A DNA stretch of 64,000 bases from RHKK01 sp964596245 (GCA_964596245.1 CAZQSK010000004.1:1-64000), one strand, 5' to 3'; positions 24,842 through 34,241 are shown, counted from the stretch's first letter. Translations and numbers: made by a program. The notes: generated by a model not told the origin, from the sequence alone.

Positions 24842-27346
24842 ATGAGACGGTATTGGGTTTTGGTGGCCACCCTGCTCTTACAGGGTCTTTTGCATGCTCC
24901 GATGCTATTCGGCGGGCGCCTATATGCAGGCCGTTATGTTCCGCTATTCCATTATTTTTTCTTTGAGATTCAGAAAACCTTGGTGTATTCCCTTCACCAA
25001 GTACCTGATTGGTGGCCGCATTTCTACTCCGGATATCCGGTAAGCCAAACGTTGAACGGTTTCTTAAATCCATTGTTTATCGTCGCGTTGGGGATTTTGC
25101 CGACCATTGAGGCATATCACTGGGTCACATTTGGTTTGATGGTGATTACGCAGCTCGCTGCGTATGCGGCAGCGAGAGAGATGGGCATGTCCAAGCCTGC
25201 ATCTTTTTTGGCGGGTGCGTCGTATTCGCTTGGTGGAATTCTTGCGCGTTGGACTGATGTAATTGTCTTCACCGCGTTGTTTCCGGTTTTGCCTTTGTTG
25301 GTTTTGTCCGGCAAGCGCGTGCTTGCGGGTCGCAGCGAATGGATGTGGGCGATTGCTGCGCTGACGTTCTGGAGTTGGGTTGCCGGATTCTCTGAGTTAT
25401 TGATTTATTATGTGTTGGGTTGCGGCGTGTTCTTTGTGCCGACGCTTTGGTTACTGCGAACGAATGGCTATCCGATGGCTTGGCAAGTTTTGATTCGTCG
25501 CATTGCACGTATCTTCATTGGGTTGATTTTGGGCACGTTGGTGATTTTGCCGTGGCTGGTTCCGATGTATCGGACGATTCAGGTTTCGCATCGCGCGATG
25601 GGTTTGGATGTAGACAGCGCTTCATCCATGCCGCTCACGGCTTCGCATCTCATTCATGCTTTCTTGCCGCGTCTCAGTATTCCGTACGCGGAGAATCTTC
25701 CATACATTCCATTGGGTGATGATTTGGATTTGTTTGTCGGAAGTGTTGGTTTGCTTTTACTGATGCTCATTCCGTTCTTGTGGAAGCAGATCCGCATTCG
25801 CGACAAGTGGTCTTTGCTCGCTCTGACCGGGTTCGGTGTGTTGATGGGTTTTCGTTCACCGTTGTTTCTCTTACTTCATCGCCTGCCGGTACTTTCCTGG
25901 TTCCGTTGGCATTTTAAATGGACCTTTCTCACGATCTTTGGTTTGGCGATGTTTATCGGTTTGGCTTTTGATGCCATTCGAAATTTGGATAAGATTCAGC
26001 GCGCGAAGTTGCGTCGTTGGGCTTGGTATCTTCTCGGCGCGATTGTTGTAGCTGGATTGGGTCTTTTGGTTGCGACTATTGCCGCGCCTTGGTTGACGCT
26101 GAAGTTGTCCACGATCGCGCAGACAAAGCTTTCCGGAGCTGCCAGTGGCGTCGGTCGTGCGTTGCCGCGCTCTTCTGAATACTACGCTTTCATCGTGAGT
26201 TTGATGGTTGGCGGATTCGTGAAAACGTTTTCGTTCCGCGATACTCAAACGACAATTGCATTTATTTCATGGTTGGCCACAGGTGGTTGGTTGGTTTGGT
26301 TCTTGCGCACAAAACAAATTGAGCGCGCGTGGTTGGCTGGCTTGGCGTTGGGAGTTGTGACGATCGCGTTGCCTTGGATTTCGTTTTTCCCGGGAGCATC
26401 ACGCGACTATCTCACGCAACAACCGCAAAGCGCGACTATCATCTGCAAGCAAACGGGTTGTCCGCGTGTTCCGATTTTTGATTCGACTCAAGCCGCCGGT
26501 CTTTCGCGCATCTTCACGTACGCGCCGTATCAGTTTCAAGCCGAGTTACAGGATCGCTATCGCGTAAATCTCCGTGATGAGAAATCGGCGGCGAACTTGA
26601 GTCGTGATCTTCTGCAAAATAATATTTCCGGTTGGTTTGGTGTCGAGGCGTTGTTTGATAATGAACCGTTGCTCGCGAAACGCATGCATGTGATGCGCGA
26701 AGCGGTGTTGGGTGCGGCATATCAAAAAGTAGTGAACGATCCTTTGTCCAAAGATGTAGAGCGCTTCTCTGCGACAACCACTGCGCGTTTGCTCGGATTC
26801 TTTAATGTGCGACACGTATTGTCACCGCTGGAGTTGGGTGGTGTGTGGAAGCGTGTGGATGGATTTGTTCAAGCTGATACGAATATTCCGATCAATATCT
26901 ACGAAGCCCCACGGGTTCAGCCGCGTTGGTATTTGGCTGATCATGTTGCATGGATCGCACAGCCCGAGGCTGAATCGTTCTTGTCAGCGTTTCATTTAAT
27001 TGAAGATAGGAAAGGCTTGCTGACCGTGATCGAAGCGCCGACCTCATCAGCTGCAAGGGGCGTGATCACAAGTGTTTCATCCACCGACGCAATTCACTTA
27101 GAAAAGTATAGCGCTGGTGAATGGCGCGGTTCGATCAAGGCGAGTGGTTGGCGCTGGTTCGTGTTTCAAGAGGCGGCAAATCCGTTTTGGATGGCGAGTA
27201 TTGATGGAGTTGCAACCGACATCTATCAAGCCAACCTTGGATTCCAAGCAATCTTGATTCCACCAGGGGAGCATCGTGTTGAATTCCGTTTTCAAGAGTA
27301 CGGAGAACGTTTCAAGCAAGCGACGTTAGATTTAATTACGCAATAA
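24842..27346 (+). CDS. YfhO-like large membrane protein (GT-C type)
   Basis: An 834-residue membrane protein: about 11-13 hydrophobic helices in the first 520 residues and a soluble C-terminal region of about 300 residues with the YfhO-type ending. In Firmicutes YfhO relatives take part in glycosylation of teichoic acids or lipoglycans using polyprenyl-phosphate sugars. A role in decorating the exported glycan fits here. In-frame starts at 24788 and 24830 exist; ATG 24842 is preferred because it puts the first helix at the N-terminus and lies 7 nt after a -10 box. Confidence 0.72.
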   Translation: MRRYWVLVATLLLQGLLHAPMLFGGRLYAGRYVPLFHYFFFEIQKTLVYSLHQVPDWWPHFYSGYPVSQTLNGFLNPLFIVALGILPTIEAYHWVTFGLMVITQLAAYAAAREMGMSKPASFLAGASYSLGGILARWTDVIVFTALFPVLPLLVLSGKRVLAGRSEWMWAIAALTFWSWVAGFSELLIYYVLGCGVFFVPTLWLLRTNGYPMAWQVLIRRIARIFIGLILGTLVILPWLVPMYRTIQVSHRAMGLDVDSASSMPLTASHLIHAFLPRLSIPYAENLPYIPLGDDLDLFVGSVGLLLLMLIPFLWKQIRIRDKWSLLALTGFGVLMGFRSPLFLLLHRLPVLSWFRWHFKWTFLTIFGLAMFIGLAFDAIRNLDKIQRAKLRRWAWYLLGAIVVAGLGLLVATIAAPWLTLKLSTIAQTKLSGAASGVGRALPRSSEYYAFIVSLMVGGFVKTFSFRDTQTTIAFISWLATGGWLVWFLRTKQIERAWLAGLALGVVTIALPWISFFPGASRDYLTQQPQSATIICKQTGCPRVPIFDSTQAAGLSRIFTYAPYQFQAELQDRYRVNLRDEKSAANLSRDLLQNNISGWFGVEALFDNEPLLAKRMHVMREAVLGAAYQKVVNDPLSKDVERFSATTTARLLGFFNVRHVLSPLELGGVWKRVDGFVQADTNIPINIYEAPRVQPRWYLADHVAWIAQPEAESFLSAFHLIEDRKGLLTVIEAPTSSAARGVITSVSSTDAIHLEKYSAGEWRGSIKASGWRWFVFQEAANPFWMASIDGVATDIYQANLGFQAILIPPGEHRVEFRFQEYGERFKQATLDLITQ

Positions 27347-27366
27347 AAAAATCCCGCGTAACGGGA
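27347..27366 (-). terminator. Intrinsic terminator of the SDR gene
   Basis: Minus-strand ATCCCG/CGGGAT stem with a 5-nt loop and seven T, immediately after the TGA stop at 27367. It closely resembles the two identical plus-strand terminators at 31458 and 39400. Confidence 0.85.
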
Positions 27367-28110
27367 TCAGGACTGCGGCGGCCGGATCTCACGCGAGATC
27401 TTCGGCGAGCGGTCCGGCTGTCGGTCGATGTGCAGCTCGTCGTAGGCGATCTGCTGCGTCATCACCTCCTTCCAGAGGATGGACGCGACCACGGCCGGGT
27501 CCATGAACTTGCTGGTGTCGCGGCCTCGGCCCTCCCAGAAGGGTGTGTCCATGCCGCCCGGGTGGGCGAGCATGACCTTGGAGCCGGGCACGAGACGCGG
27601 CAGCTCGAGGCCGAGCGTGCGTACGAGGTGGGCCTTGCCGGCCTTGCAGGCGCCGTACAGGCCCTCGCCGTCGCGGATCTTGTACGAGGTGCTGGAGGCG
27701 GCCGCCACGAGGTGGCAGGGCTTCTGGACCTCCCGGTTCTTGCGCAGCAGCGTCGTGAGCGCGATGGACGGCCCTTCGAGATGCGTGCGGAACATCCGCT
27801 CGATCTTGGTAGCGTCGTAGCGCCACTCCGGATCGATCTGATCCAGGACGTTGCCCTCCTGGTAGATGCCGGCCGTCCAGACGATCAGGTCGAACGCCGG
27901 ATGTCCGTCCACGAACGAGACGAGGGGCTCGAGGCTGATCCCCATCTTGTCCAGGAAGAGGTTGAAGCCTTCGGCCTTTCCCTCCGTCACGAGCGCGCTC
28001 GCGAGCGCGGTCTGTGCCATGATCGTGACCTTGAAGTCCGCCGCGAGGGCGAGCTTCGCCATCTCGAGACCGAGGCCTTTGGAGCCTCCGAGAAAGAGCG
28101 CGTTCTTCAT
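27367..28110 (-). CDS. Short-chain dehydrogenase/reductase
   Basis: A 247-residue classical SDR: cofactor loop GGSKGLG (8-14), serine region AAASSTS (136-142) and the catalytic Y152-x-x-x-K156 in YGACK. It oxidises or reduces a hydroxyl/keto group with NAD(P). GGAGG lies 7 nt before ATG 28110, codons are G/C-rich and a terminator follows at once. It is downstream of the FAD oxidoreductase on the same strand, with that gene's own terminator between them. The substrate is unknown; a sugar or carboxylate is plausible from context. Confidence 0.82.
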   Translation of the reverse strand: MKNALFLGGSKGLGLEMAKLALAADFKVTIMAQTALASALVTEGKAEGFNLFLDKMGISLEPLVSFVDGHPAFDLIVWTAGIYQEGNVLDQIDPEWRYDATKIERMFRTHLEGPSIALTTLLRKNREVQKPCHLVAAASSTSYKIRDGEGLYGACKAGKAHLVRTLGLELPRLVPGSKVMLAHPGGMDTPFWEGRGRDTSKFMDPAVVASILWKEVMTQQIAYDELHIDRQPDRSPKISREIRPPQS

Positions 28111-28147
28111 GTGTGAACCTCCGTGGCGCGACCGTAGCCTAAAATAA

Positions 28148-28167
28148 AAAATCCGCCAAGGGGCGGA
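28148..28167 (-). terminator. Intrinsic terminator of the FAD oxidoreductase gene
   Basis: Minus-strand TCCGCC/GGCGGA stem with a 4-nt loop and six T, directly after the TAA stop at 28169-28171. Confidence 0.85.
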
Positions 28168-28168
28168 G

Positions 28169-29296
28169 TTAGAGCCAGGGGAAGGGGGCGACAGGCGGCT
28201 CGGGCCAGTCTTGGAAATGGCTCCAGCTCTCGCCTCCCTTCGGCGGATCGAGCTTGGCCATCACGCTGGCGCTCATGCGTGGCGCGAGCACGAGCTTGGT
28301 CGGCCAAGCGACGATGATGTTGTCCATCGTGTGTACGACGACGTCATCCGAACGCGGGTTTCCGTTCGTCCAACCCTCGGCACGCATGGTGACGCTGACT
28401 TGACTGTCGAGCTTGGGCCAGACGAAGCCGGGGAGCGCGGCCTTGAGTTCGCTCATGGTCGCGTCTGCAAAGCCGCCGAGGGCGGTCTGACTTACGGTTT
28501 CGCTTGCGACCTGCCACACCGCGTCGTGCTCCGAGAAGCGCTGTGTGGTGATGATCGCCTTAGCCTTGGTGCCGTCGAGGCAGAAGCCGTTGAGTGTGGG
28601 CAGATCCCCTCGCAGCACGAGGATCGGCAGCGGTTGCAGACGCGGGTGATAGTGGCCAATGATGAATCGCTCCGTCAGCTCCGCATTGCTTGCGCCCGCC
28701 GTGAGCACGATGCGCTTGGGTCGCATGAACTGCACCCGGTTGTCGCGACACAGGAGCTCGACGGCTCCATTCTTGGCGCGGACATTCGCGTGGATGATGG
28801 CGCGGCTGTTGCGACGCGCGAGCACCGTGAGCAGGCTGTGGGGATCCACAACTTGCTCGTCGAGTCGGTACACCGTACCGGGAACGCGTGTGAGGGGAGC
28901 GGGACGCTTCTCGTCCGCGATCTTCTCCATCGGTGTCTGCAGTCCAAGCGAAGCGCCGAACTGCGCGAGCGTGGAGACGATCGAATCCGTCCGCCAACAC
29001 AGGCAGTGTGTCGAGCGAAGCTTCACCTCGCCGAGGGTGGGTTCCCGCTTGTCAGCGAAGCACTCCCGCCACAGCGGCGGCATGTCCTTGAGCGCGCCCA
29101 CGAGACCGGTGTCCCGACCCACGAAGGCGTGCTTGAAACCGCCATGCAGAATGCCCTGCGCGGCGATGGTCTGACCGGTCCCGAGGGCCCGGTTCTCGAC
29201 GAGGAGCGCGTCGTAGCCGGCGCGTCGGAGATCATCGAGGAGCCAGAGCCCGCCGATGCCTCCACCGATAATCAGAACTTCGGTTTCGAGAGGCAT
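28169..29296 (-). CDS. FAD-dependent oxidoreductase (DAO/GlpO-like)
   Basis: A 375-residue flavoprotein with the N-terminal ADP-binding motif IIGGGIGGLW (9-18) and an E at the end of the second strand (LLVENRALG). The AAQGILHGGFKH segment is typical of the D-amino-acid oxidase/glycerol-3-phosphate dehydrogenase superfamily. Such enzymes oxidise amines or hydroxy acids using FAD. AAGGAAGG lies 4 nt before ATG 29296. G/C-rich and terminator-bounded. The substrate cannot be told; a 2-hydroxyglutarate- or amino-sugar-type substrate is speculation. Confidence 0.78.
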   Translation of the reverse strand: MPLETEVLIIGGGIGGLWLLDDLRRAGYDALLVENRALGTGQTIAAQGILHGGFKHAFVGRDTGLVGALKDMPPLWRECFADKREPTLGEVKLRSTHCLCWRTDSIVSTLAQFGASLGLQTPMEKIADEKRPAPLTRVPGTVYRLDEQVVDPHSLLTVLARRNSRAIIHANVRAKNGAVELLCRDNRVQFMRPKRIVLTAGASNAELTERFIIGHYHPRLQPLPILVLRGDLPTLNGFCLDGTKAKAIITTQRFSEHDAVWQVASETVSQTALGGFADATMSELKAALPGFVWPKLDSQVSVTMRAEGWTNGNPRSDDVVVHTMDNIIVAWPTKLVLAPRMSASVMAKLDPPKGGESWSHFQDWPEPPVAPFPWL

Positions 29297-29371
29297 GGGA
29301 CCTTCCTTCTATTTGAATTGTGATCGAGCGAATTTGTGTTAGCACGGATCAAAAAGGGCTTCAAGGGACGG

Positions 29372-29400
29372 TTGACAGAATGAGACTTTTTGCCTAACGT
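29372..29400 (+). promoter_or_regulatory. Strong sigma70-type promoter of the TPP dehydrogenase gene
   Basis: TTGACA (29372-29377), a 17-nt spacer and TAACGT (29395-29400). Unlike backbone promoters it lies about 41 nt before the start codon, leaving a leader with AAGGAG at 29431-29436. Confidence 0.75.
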
Positions 29401-29441
29401 CAGGCCGGGTCATCGACAACATTCCTAACCAAGGAGAACGC

Positions 29442-31457
29442 TTGGACAACGCAACTCTGATCAGTCTCTACGGCATGATGCTTCGGATCCGCAGGGTCGA
29501 GGAGCGCATCGCCGAGCGCTACGGGGAAGACAAGATGAAGTGTCCGACCCACCTGTCCATCGGACAGGAGGCGGTGGCGGCGGGCATGTGCGCCCACCTC
29601 ACCGACTCGGACATCGTCTACTCGACGCACCGCAACCACGCGCACTACCTCGCCAAGGGCGGGGACATGCGCGCGATGATCGCGGAGATGTACGGCAAGG
29701 AGACGGGCTGCGCCCACGGGCGCGGCGGCTCCATGCACCTCATCGACGTCAGCCGCGGCATGTACGGCGCGTCGGCCATCGTCGACGGCTCGCTGCCGTT
29801 GCCGGTCGGCGCGGCGCTGGCCTTCCAGCTGCGCAAGCAGCCCCACGTCGGCGTCGCCTTCTTCGGCGATGCAGGACCGGAAGGCGGCATCTTCCACGAG
29901 AGCATGAACTTCGCGGCGCTGCGCAAGCTGCCCGTGATCTTCCTCTGCGAGAACAACCAGTACTCGACCATGACGCGCCTCGAGGAGCGTCAGTGCGTTC
30001 CGATCGTGGAGCGCGCGGTCGGCTACGGCATGCCCGGCGTTCGCGTCGACGGCAACGACGTGGTCGAGATGTACCGCGTGGCCGGTGAGGCCGTGGCGCG
30101 CGCCCGTAAGGGTGGCGGTCCGACCCTCATCGAAGCCACGACGTACCGCTGGCGCGAGCACGTCGAGCACAACACGGCGATCATGAAGCGTGATCCCGCG
30201 GAGCTGCTGCACTGGCAGGCCCGCGATCCGCTCGATCGCTGCATCGTCGATCTTGAGAAGCGCGGCATCGCGAGCCAGGCGTACGACCTCATTCCGGAGG
30301 TCGGCCGAGAGGTCAGCGCCGCGTTCGAGTTCGCCGAGGAGAGCCCGGTACCGAAGGTGGCGGATCTCATGCGCGGGGTCGGGGACGAGCTTCCCGACGT
30401 CGCCGAGCCGGCGCGTCCCACCGTGGGTCGCCGCCTGAAGTACACGGAGGCGGTGGCCGAGGCATCGGTGCAGGCGATGGAGGCGGATGACGACATCTTC
30501 CTCATGGGTCTGCATGTCACGGACGCGAACGGCGTGTTCGGGACCACCAAGCCCGCGCACCTGCGCTTCCCGGATCGCGTCTTCGAGACGCCGATCTCGG
30601 AGGCGGCGCTCACCAACATCGCGACGGGTGCGGCCCTCTCGGGCATGCGTCCGTTGCACGTGCACGCGCGCAACGACTTCCTGCTGCTGTGCATGGGTCA
30701 GCTCTTCAACGAGCAGGCCAAGTGGTGCTACATGAGCGGTGGTCAGATGCGGGCGCCGGTGGTCACGCGCGCGATCATCGGACGGTCGCGCGGCCAGGGC
30801 TGTCAGCACTCGCAGAGCCTCCAGTCGCTGTTCGGGCACTTTCCCGGCATGCACGTCGTGGCACCGTCCAACGCGTTCGACGCGAAGGGCATGCTGATGA
30901 CGGCGCTTGCCGGCCACACGCCCGTGATCTTCCTCGAGCATCGTCTGTGCCACCCCGTGGCGACGGTCGTGCCCGAGGAGCCGTACAGGGTACCGTTCGG
31001 CAAGGCCCGCATCGTCCGCGAGGGGAGCGACGTCACCATCGTCGCCCTGCTCCAGATGGTGTACGAGGCCGAACAGGCAGCGGCGCAGCTCGAGAAGTTC
31101 GGCATCAGTGCCGAGGTGATCGATCTGCGCAGCGTGCGTCCGTGGGACAAGGAGACGGTGCTCGCATCGGTCCGCAAGACCGGTCGCGTCATCGTCGCCG
31201 ACACCGGCTGGATGGACTACGGTCTGTCCTCCGAGGTCGCGGCCCACGTCAGCGAGCACGCGTTCGGTGCGCTCAAGGGTCCGCCCAAGCGCATCGCACT
31301 CCCGGCGTGCCCCACGCCGATGTCCGAGATCCTCGAGACCGCGTTCTACCCCGGTTCGCGGGAGATCGTGATCGAGGCGCTCACGCTCCTCGGTCGCGAG
31401 ATCCCAGACGATCTCAAGGCCGGGTTCGCCACCGAGGCGATCTCGAGCGCGTTCTGA
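29442..31457 (+). CDS. Fused E1alpha-E1beta thiamine-diphosphate dehydrogenase/transketolase
   Basis: A 671-residue fusion of the two halves of 2-oxoacid dehydrogenase E1. Residues 1-320 are E1alpha-like, with the ThDP motif running from GDA (142-144, usually GDG) to NN (171-172). From about 327 the E1beta pyrimidine-binding and C-terminal transketolase domains follow. No E2 lipoyl-transferase or E3 gene is in the window, so it may act alone, transferring or decarboxylating a 2-oxo acid or sugar, as fused TPP enzymes do in some sugar pathways. TTG 29442 was chosen because AAGGAG sits 5 nt upstream. G/C-rich cassette with its own promoter and terminator. Confidence 0.82.
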   Translation: MDNATLISLYGMMLRIRRVEERIAERYGEDKMKCPTHLSIGQEAVAAGMCAHLTDSDIVYSTHRNHAHYLAKGGDMRAMIAEMYGKETGCAHGRGGSMHLIDVSRGMYGASAIVDGSLPLPVGAALAFQLRKQPHVGVAFFGDAGPEGGIFHESMNFAALRKLPVIFLCENNQYSTMTRLEERQCVPIVERAVGYGMPGVRVDGNDVVEMYRVAGEAVARARKGGGPTLIEATTYRWREHVEHNTAIMKRDPAELLHWQARDPLDRCIVDLEKRGIASQAYDLIPEVGREVSAAFEFAEESPVPKVADLMRGVGDELPDVAEPARPTVGRRLKYTEAVAEASVQAMEADDDIFLMGLHVTDANGVFGTTKPAHLRFPDRVFETPISEAALTNIATGAALSGMRPLHVHARNDFLLLCMGQLFNEQAKWCYMSGGQMRAPVVTRAIIGRSRGQGCQHSQSLQSLFGHFPGMHVVAPSNAFDAKGMLMTALAGHTPVIFLEHRLCHPVATVVPEEPYRVPFGKARIVREGSDVTIVALLQMVYEAEQAAAQLEKFGISAEVIDLRSVRPWDKETVLASVRKTGRVIVADTGWMDYGLSSEVAAHVSEHAFGALKGPPKRIALPACPTPMSEILETAFYPGSREIVIEALTLLGREIPDDLKAGFATEAISSAF

Positions 31458-31480
31458 TCCCGCTAAGCGGGATTTTTTTA
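31458..31480 (+). terminator. Intrinsic terminator of the TPP dehydrogenase gene
   Basis: TCCCGC TAA GCGGGA plus seven T, immediately after the TGA stop. The same sequence recurs after the gene ending at 39399. Confidence 0.9.
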
Positions 31481-31483
31481 TAC

Positions 31484-31508
31484 AAAAAAAGCTCTCCGTA
31501 TGGAGAGC
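31484..31508 (-). terminator. Intrinsic terminator of the radical SAM gene
   Basis: Minus-strand GCTCTCC/GGAGAGC stem (31491-31508) followed by seven T. It stands back-to-back with the plus-strand terminator of the convergent TPP gene. Confidence 0.88.
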
Positions 31509-31519
31509 AGGGTCGCGCC

Positions 31520-32788
31520 TCACTTGATGAAGGCGCGCGTGGGCTCGGGGTTCTGGAGCTGCCACAGGTACACGTTGGGCATGTCCATCTGGCAGCCCTT
31601 CATGCACTTGGAGACGTCCAGCCCACCCTCGGCGGGCGACTTCTGGGTGTATTCCCAGCACGCCTTGCGGCGATCACCCTGCCACAGCTCCGTGAACGAC
31701 TGCTCGTTCACGCTGCCGAAGCGGAAGATGTGGTTACCCGTCACCTCCTTGCCGTCTTCGTAGCGGCCGAGGTGCGCGGAGCAGCCCCAGAGCTGTCCGT
31801 CGGCTTCGACGTAGGCCCAGAAGTACGGCGTGGAGAAGCAGGTGTTGTACCCGCGCCACTCCGCATCCTGCTGGCTCATCGCACCGCGTCGGATCGTGAT
31901 CTCGAACTTCGAGGTCTCGATCTTCTGCAGCTTGTCGAAGAGCTCTTCCCACTGCCCGCCCTTGTAGGACGTGCCGTGGTACATGTCGGAGCGCGTCACG
32001 CCCAGCGACGCGGCCTCGCTCTCGTGGAGCTCGACCGTGTGCTGCTTGTAGGGCTTCACGCCCAGGTTGTCCATGCCGATGTCGCGCAGGAGCTGCGCGA
32101 GCGGCACGATGGTGTCGATGTTCGACGGGTACTCCTGGTAGATCTGCAGCGAGCGTCGGTTCTTGACGCCCTCCGCCGCGGGAACCGCGACGATCTGGCC
32201 GAGGAGCTGAACACCGGCACCGAGCCGGTTGCGGATCTGCACCGCCTTGGTGAGGTTGCCGACGACCTTGTCGAAGTCGGTCTCCTTGGTGCGGTGGATC
32301 TTGGCGTAGGCTTCGCGCGTCCCGGCGTTGATCGACGTCCGGACCCAGCGCAAGCGCTTGGCCTGGAAGGCGCGCTCGCAGAAGTCCTCGTCGAGCCCGG
32401 TCGCGTTCGTGGTGAGCGCGGTGTCGATGCCGAGCTGGTCGCACAGCACGATGATGTCCGCGAGGTCCTTGCCCGCGGCACGGTCGTGGTAGAGCGTTGG
32501 CTCGCCGGCTCCGGCGAACATCACGCTCAGCACGCCGCGCTTCGCCATGTCCTCGAGCGTACGTGCGAAGACGTCGTAGCGGAGCATCGGGTGGTCCTTG
32601 CGGTCCAGGATGTAGTCCACGCTGCAGAACGTGCACTCGTGGTTGCACACCCCGTACGGGGAGAACTCCACGTAGATCGGGTAGATCTCCTTGGCCGTCT
32701 CCCAGCTGTCCTTCCCGGCGCGCCACTGGGCGAGCCGTTCGGGATGCATGTCGAGCTTCTGACCATCGATTCGGGTACGGTCGCCCAT
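31520..32788 (-). CDS. Radical SAM protein with SPASM-like C-terminus
   Basis: A 422-residue radical SAM enzyme. The 4Fe-4S cluster motif is C48-x3-C52-x2-C55 (CNHECTFC), with AGAGEPTLY as the SAM-contacting GGE-like strand. Several C-terminal cysteines (WGCSAHLG, CMKGCQMD) suggest an auxiliary cluster as in SPASM proteins. These catalyse radical modifications of sugars, peptides or cofactors. A second radical SAM gene of similar composition lies at 37.5 kb. The Shine-Dalgarno sequence is weak here, but G/C-rich codons and an abutting terminator place it with the cassette genes. The substrate is unknown. Confidence 0.85.
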   Translation of the reverse strand: MGDRTRIDGQKLDMHPERLAQWRAGKDSWETAKEIYPIYVEFSPYGVCNHECTFCSVDYILDRKDHPMLRYDVFARTLEDMAKRGVLSVMFAGAGEPTLYHDRAAGKDLADIIVLCDQLGIDTALTTNATGLDEDFCERAFQAKRLRWVRTSINAGTREAYAKIHRTKETDFDKVVGNLTKAVQIRNRLGAGVQLLGQIVAVPAAEGVKNRRSLQIYQEYPSNIDTIVPLAQLLRDIGMDNLGVKPYKQHTVELHESEAASLGVTRSDMYHGTSYKGGQWEELFDKLQKIETSKFEITIRRGAMSQQDAEWRGYNTCFSTPYFWAYVEADGQLWGCSAHLGRYEDGKEVTGNHIFRFGSVNEQSFTELWQGDRRKACWEYTQKSPAEGGLDVSKCMKGCQMDMPNVYLWQLQNPEPTRAFIK

Positions 32789-32852
32789 GACGTTTCTCTC
32801 ACTTTCTGTCCAAGGTTCGTGTTTTTCTTGGGCAAAGCGAGCCTAGCGGCCA

Positions 32853-32881
32853 TTGGCGGCCAAGTCAAGGTGTCGTACCCT
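32853..32881 (+). promoter_or_regulatory. Promoter, leaderless type, for the GT-C gene
   Basis: TTGGCG (32853-32858), a 17-nt spacer and TACCCT (32876-32881) end 7 nt before ATG 32889. Confidence 0.65.
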
Positions 32882-32888
32882 GTGCGAC

Positions 32889-34241
32889 ATGAGTCGAAAA
32901 ACCCTGGCAATCCTGTTCACGGTCACCTGTGTCGCTCAAGCTATTGTCTGCGGTTTTTTCTTCTGGTCAGCCGGACAAAGGGGGCTGGGTGTTACCGACA
33001 TGACGGGGGACGATACGGCTTATCGAAAATACGCTTTGAATCTCATCCAATACGGAACATTTACGTATTCGGATGCACCGCCTTTGTATCCGGATGCGGT
33101 TCGCACTCCCGCATACACAATGTTTATTGCGGCAGCCTATCGCGTGATGGGGAATTGGTACGCCGTTCTTATTTTGCAGGCATCGCTCTGTTCTTTTGGT
33201 CCGGTTCTGCTTTATGTAAGTGTAAAACGCTTTCACGAAAAAGCGGCGCTCGTTGCCGCGTATCTTTTGGCGATTGATCCCACACGTTTGTATTGGTCAA
33301 CGACCTTGATGACGGACGGGCTTACCTTGCTCACGACTCTGGGCGCTGTCTTTTTCTTTACGCGTTGGATGGATGCGAAGCGCTGGACTTTTTTGGCGGG
33401 TAGCGGCGCATTGATCGGTCTTTCGATTTTGATCCGTCCGATCAATATTTTGTTATGGGTTCCGTTGGCTGTCATCGTCATGATTGTTCTCGGATGGAAA
33501 TCTTGGCGTAAGTGGTTACCGCAAGTTGCGCTGTTCGCCGCGTGTGTCGGTATTGTTGTTGCGCCGTGGTCCATCCGTAATCGTATTCAACTTGGCACCT
33601 GGCAACTCTCGGTGATCGGCACGTACAGTTTTGCGTATGCGAATGCGTTGCTGTTTTCAAATTATGCTGACGGCTCCTCGTTGAAGGATTTGTACGATAA
33701 TTTTTATCGTCGCATCAAGATTGATGAAGATCCGGTACGCGCTGTGTCATTTGAATTTGAAGAAGAGTACAAACAGTTTGCGGCTGAGAAAATTCGAGGC
33801 CGTTGGATCAAGTATGGCATCTGGCACACGTATAAAACTATTCCATTATTCTTAAATGATGGATTGCGCCAGCCGGCTGAAGCCTTGAGCTTGATCCCTT
33901 CCGGCGAACAGCCAAATTTAACTGACCTATTCCTTTCGAGTGGGGCGTTATCCAAGTTACAGGTCTTTGCGATGAACATGCCTCAGCAGGCTGCCCTCCT
34001 GCTTTTGGGTACGAGTTTTTGGCTTTTGGTCTATCTGGGGGCTCTGTATGGTCTTTGGCAGGCTTGGGTTAAGGGCACGCCTGAAAGCCGTTCTATGGCT
34101 CTATTGTGCGTTTTCATGGTGGCCTACTATGTGGCGGTTTCCAGTGGTCCTGTTGGCCAACCGCGTTATCGTTTACCCATAGAGCCATGGCTTTTCCTTC
34201 TGGCCGCATACGGGGTTGCCAGGCGCCTCAAAACGTCCTAA
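32889..34241 (+). CDS. GT-C glycosyltransferase (ArnT/PMT-like, family 39)
   Basis: A 450-residue polytopic protein. After the first helix an acidic loop (TDMTGDDTAYRKYA) faces outside, as in the GT39/ArnT and PMT families where an Asp activates the acceptor. About 10 further hydrophobic segments follow, including a DPTRLYWSTTLMTDG loop also typical of the family. It should transfer a sugar from a polyprenyl-phosphate donor on the outer face. ATG 32889 was chosen over an earlier in-frame start because of the promoter 7 nt upstream. Confidence 0.78.
   Translation: MSRKTLAILFTVTCVAQAIVCGFFFWSAGQRGLGVTDMTGDDTAYRKYALNLIQYGTFTYSDAPPLYPDAVRTPAYTMFIAAAYRVMGNWYAVLILQASLCSFGPVLLYVSVKRFHEKAALVAAYLLAIDPTRLYWSTTLMTDGLTLLTTLGAVFFFTRWMDAKRWTFLAGSGALIGLSILIRPINILLWVPLAVIVMIVLGWKSWRKWLPQVALFAACVGIVVAPWSIRNRIQLGTWQLSVIGTYSFAYANALLFSNYADGSSLKDLYDNFYRRIKIDEDPVRAVSFEFEEEYKQFAAEKIRGRWIKYGIWHTYKTIPLFLNDGLRQPAEALSLIPSGEQPNLTDLFLSSGALSKLQVFAMNMPQQAALLLLGTSFWLLVYLGALYGLWQAWVKGTPESRSMALLCVFMVAYYVAVSSGPVGQPRYRLPIEPWLFLLAAYGVARRLKTS

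Noticed and set aside
29400..31661. Long minus-strand frame of 753 codons
   Set aside because: It is the mirror of the G/C-rich TPP dehydrogenase gene; its residues are Arg/His/Ala-rich and show no family motif.
30689..33277. Plus-strand frame of 862 codons
   Set aside because: It runs through the TPP gene, two back-to-back terminators and the antisense of the radical SAM gene. Low-complexity shadow coding.
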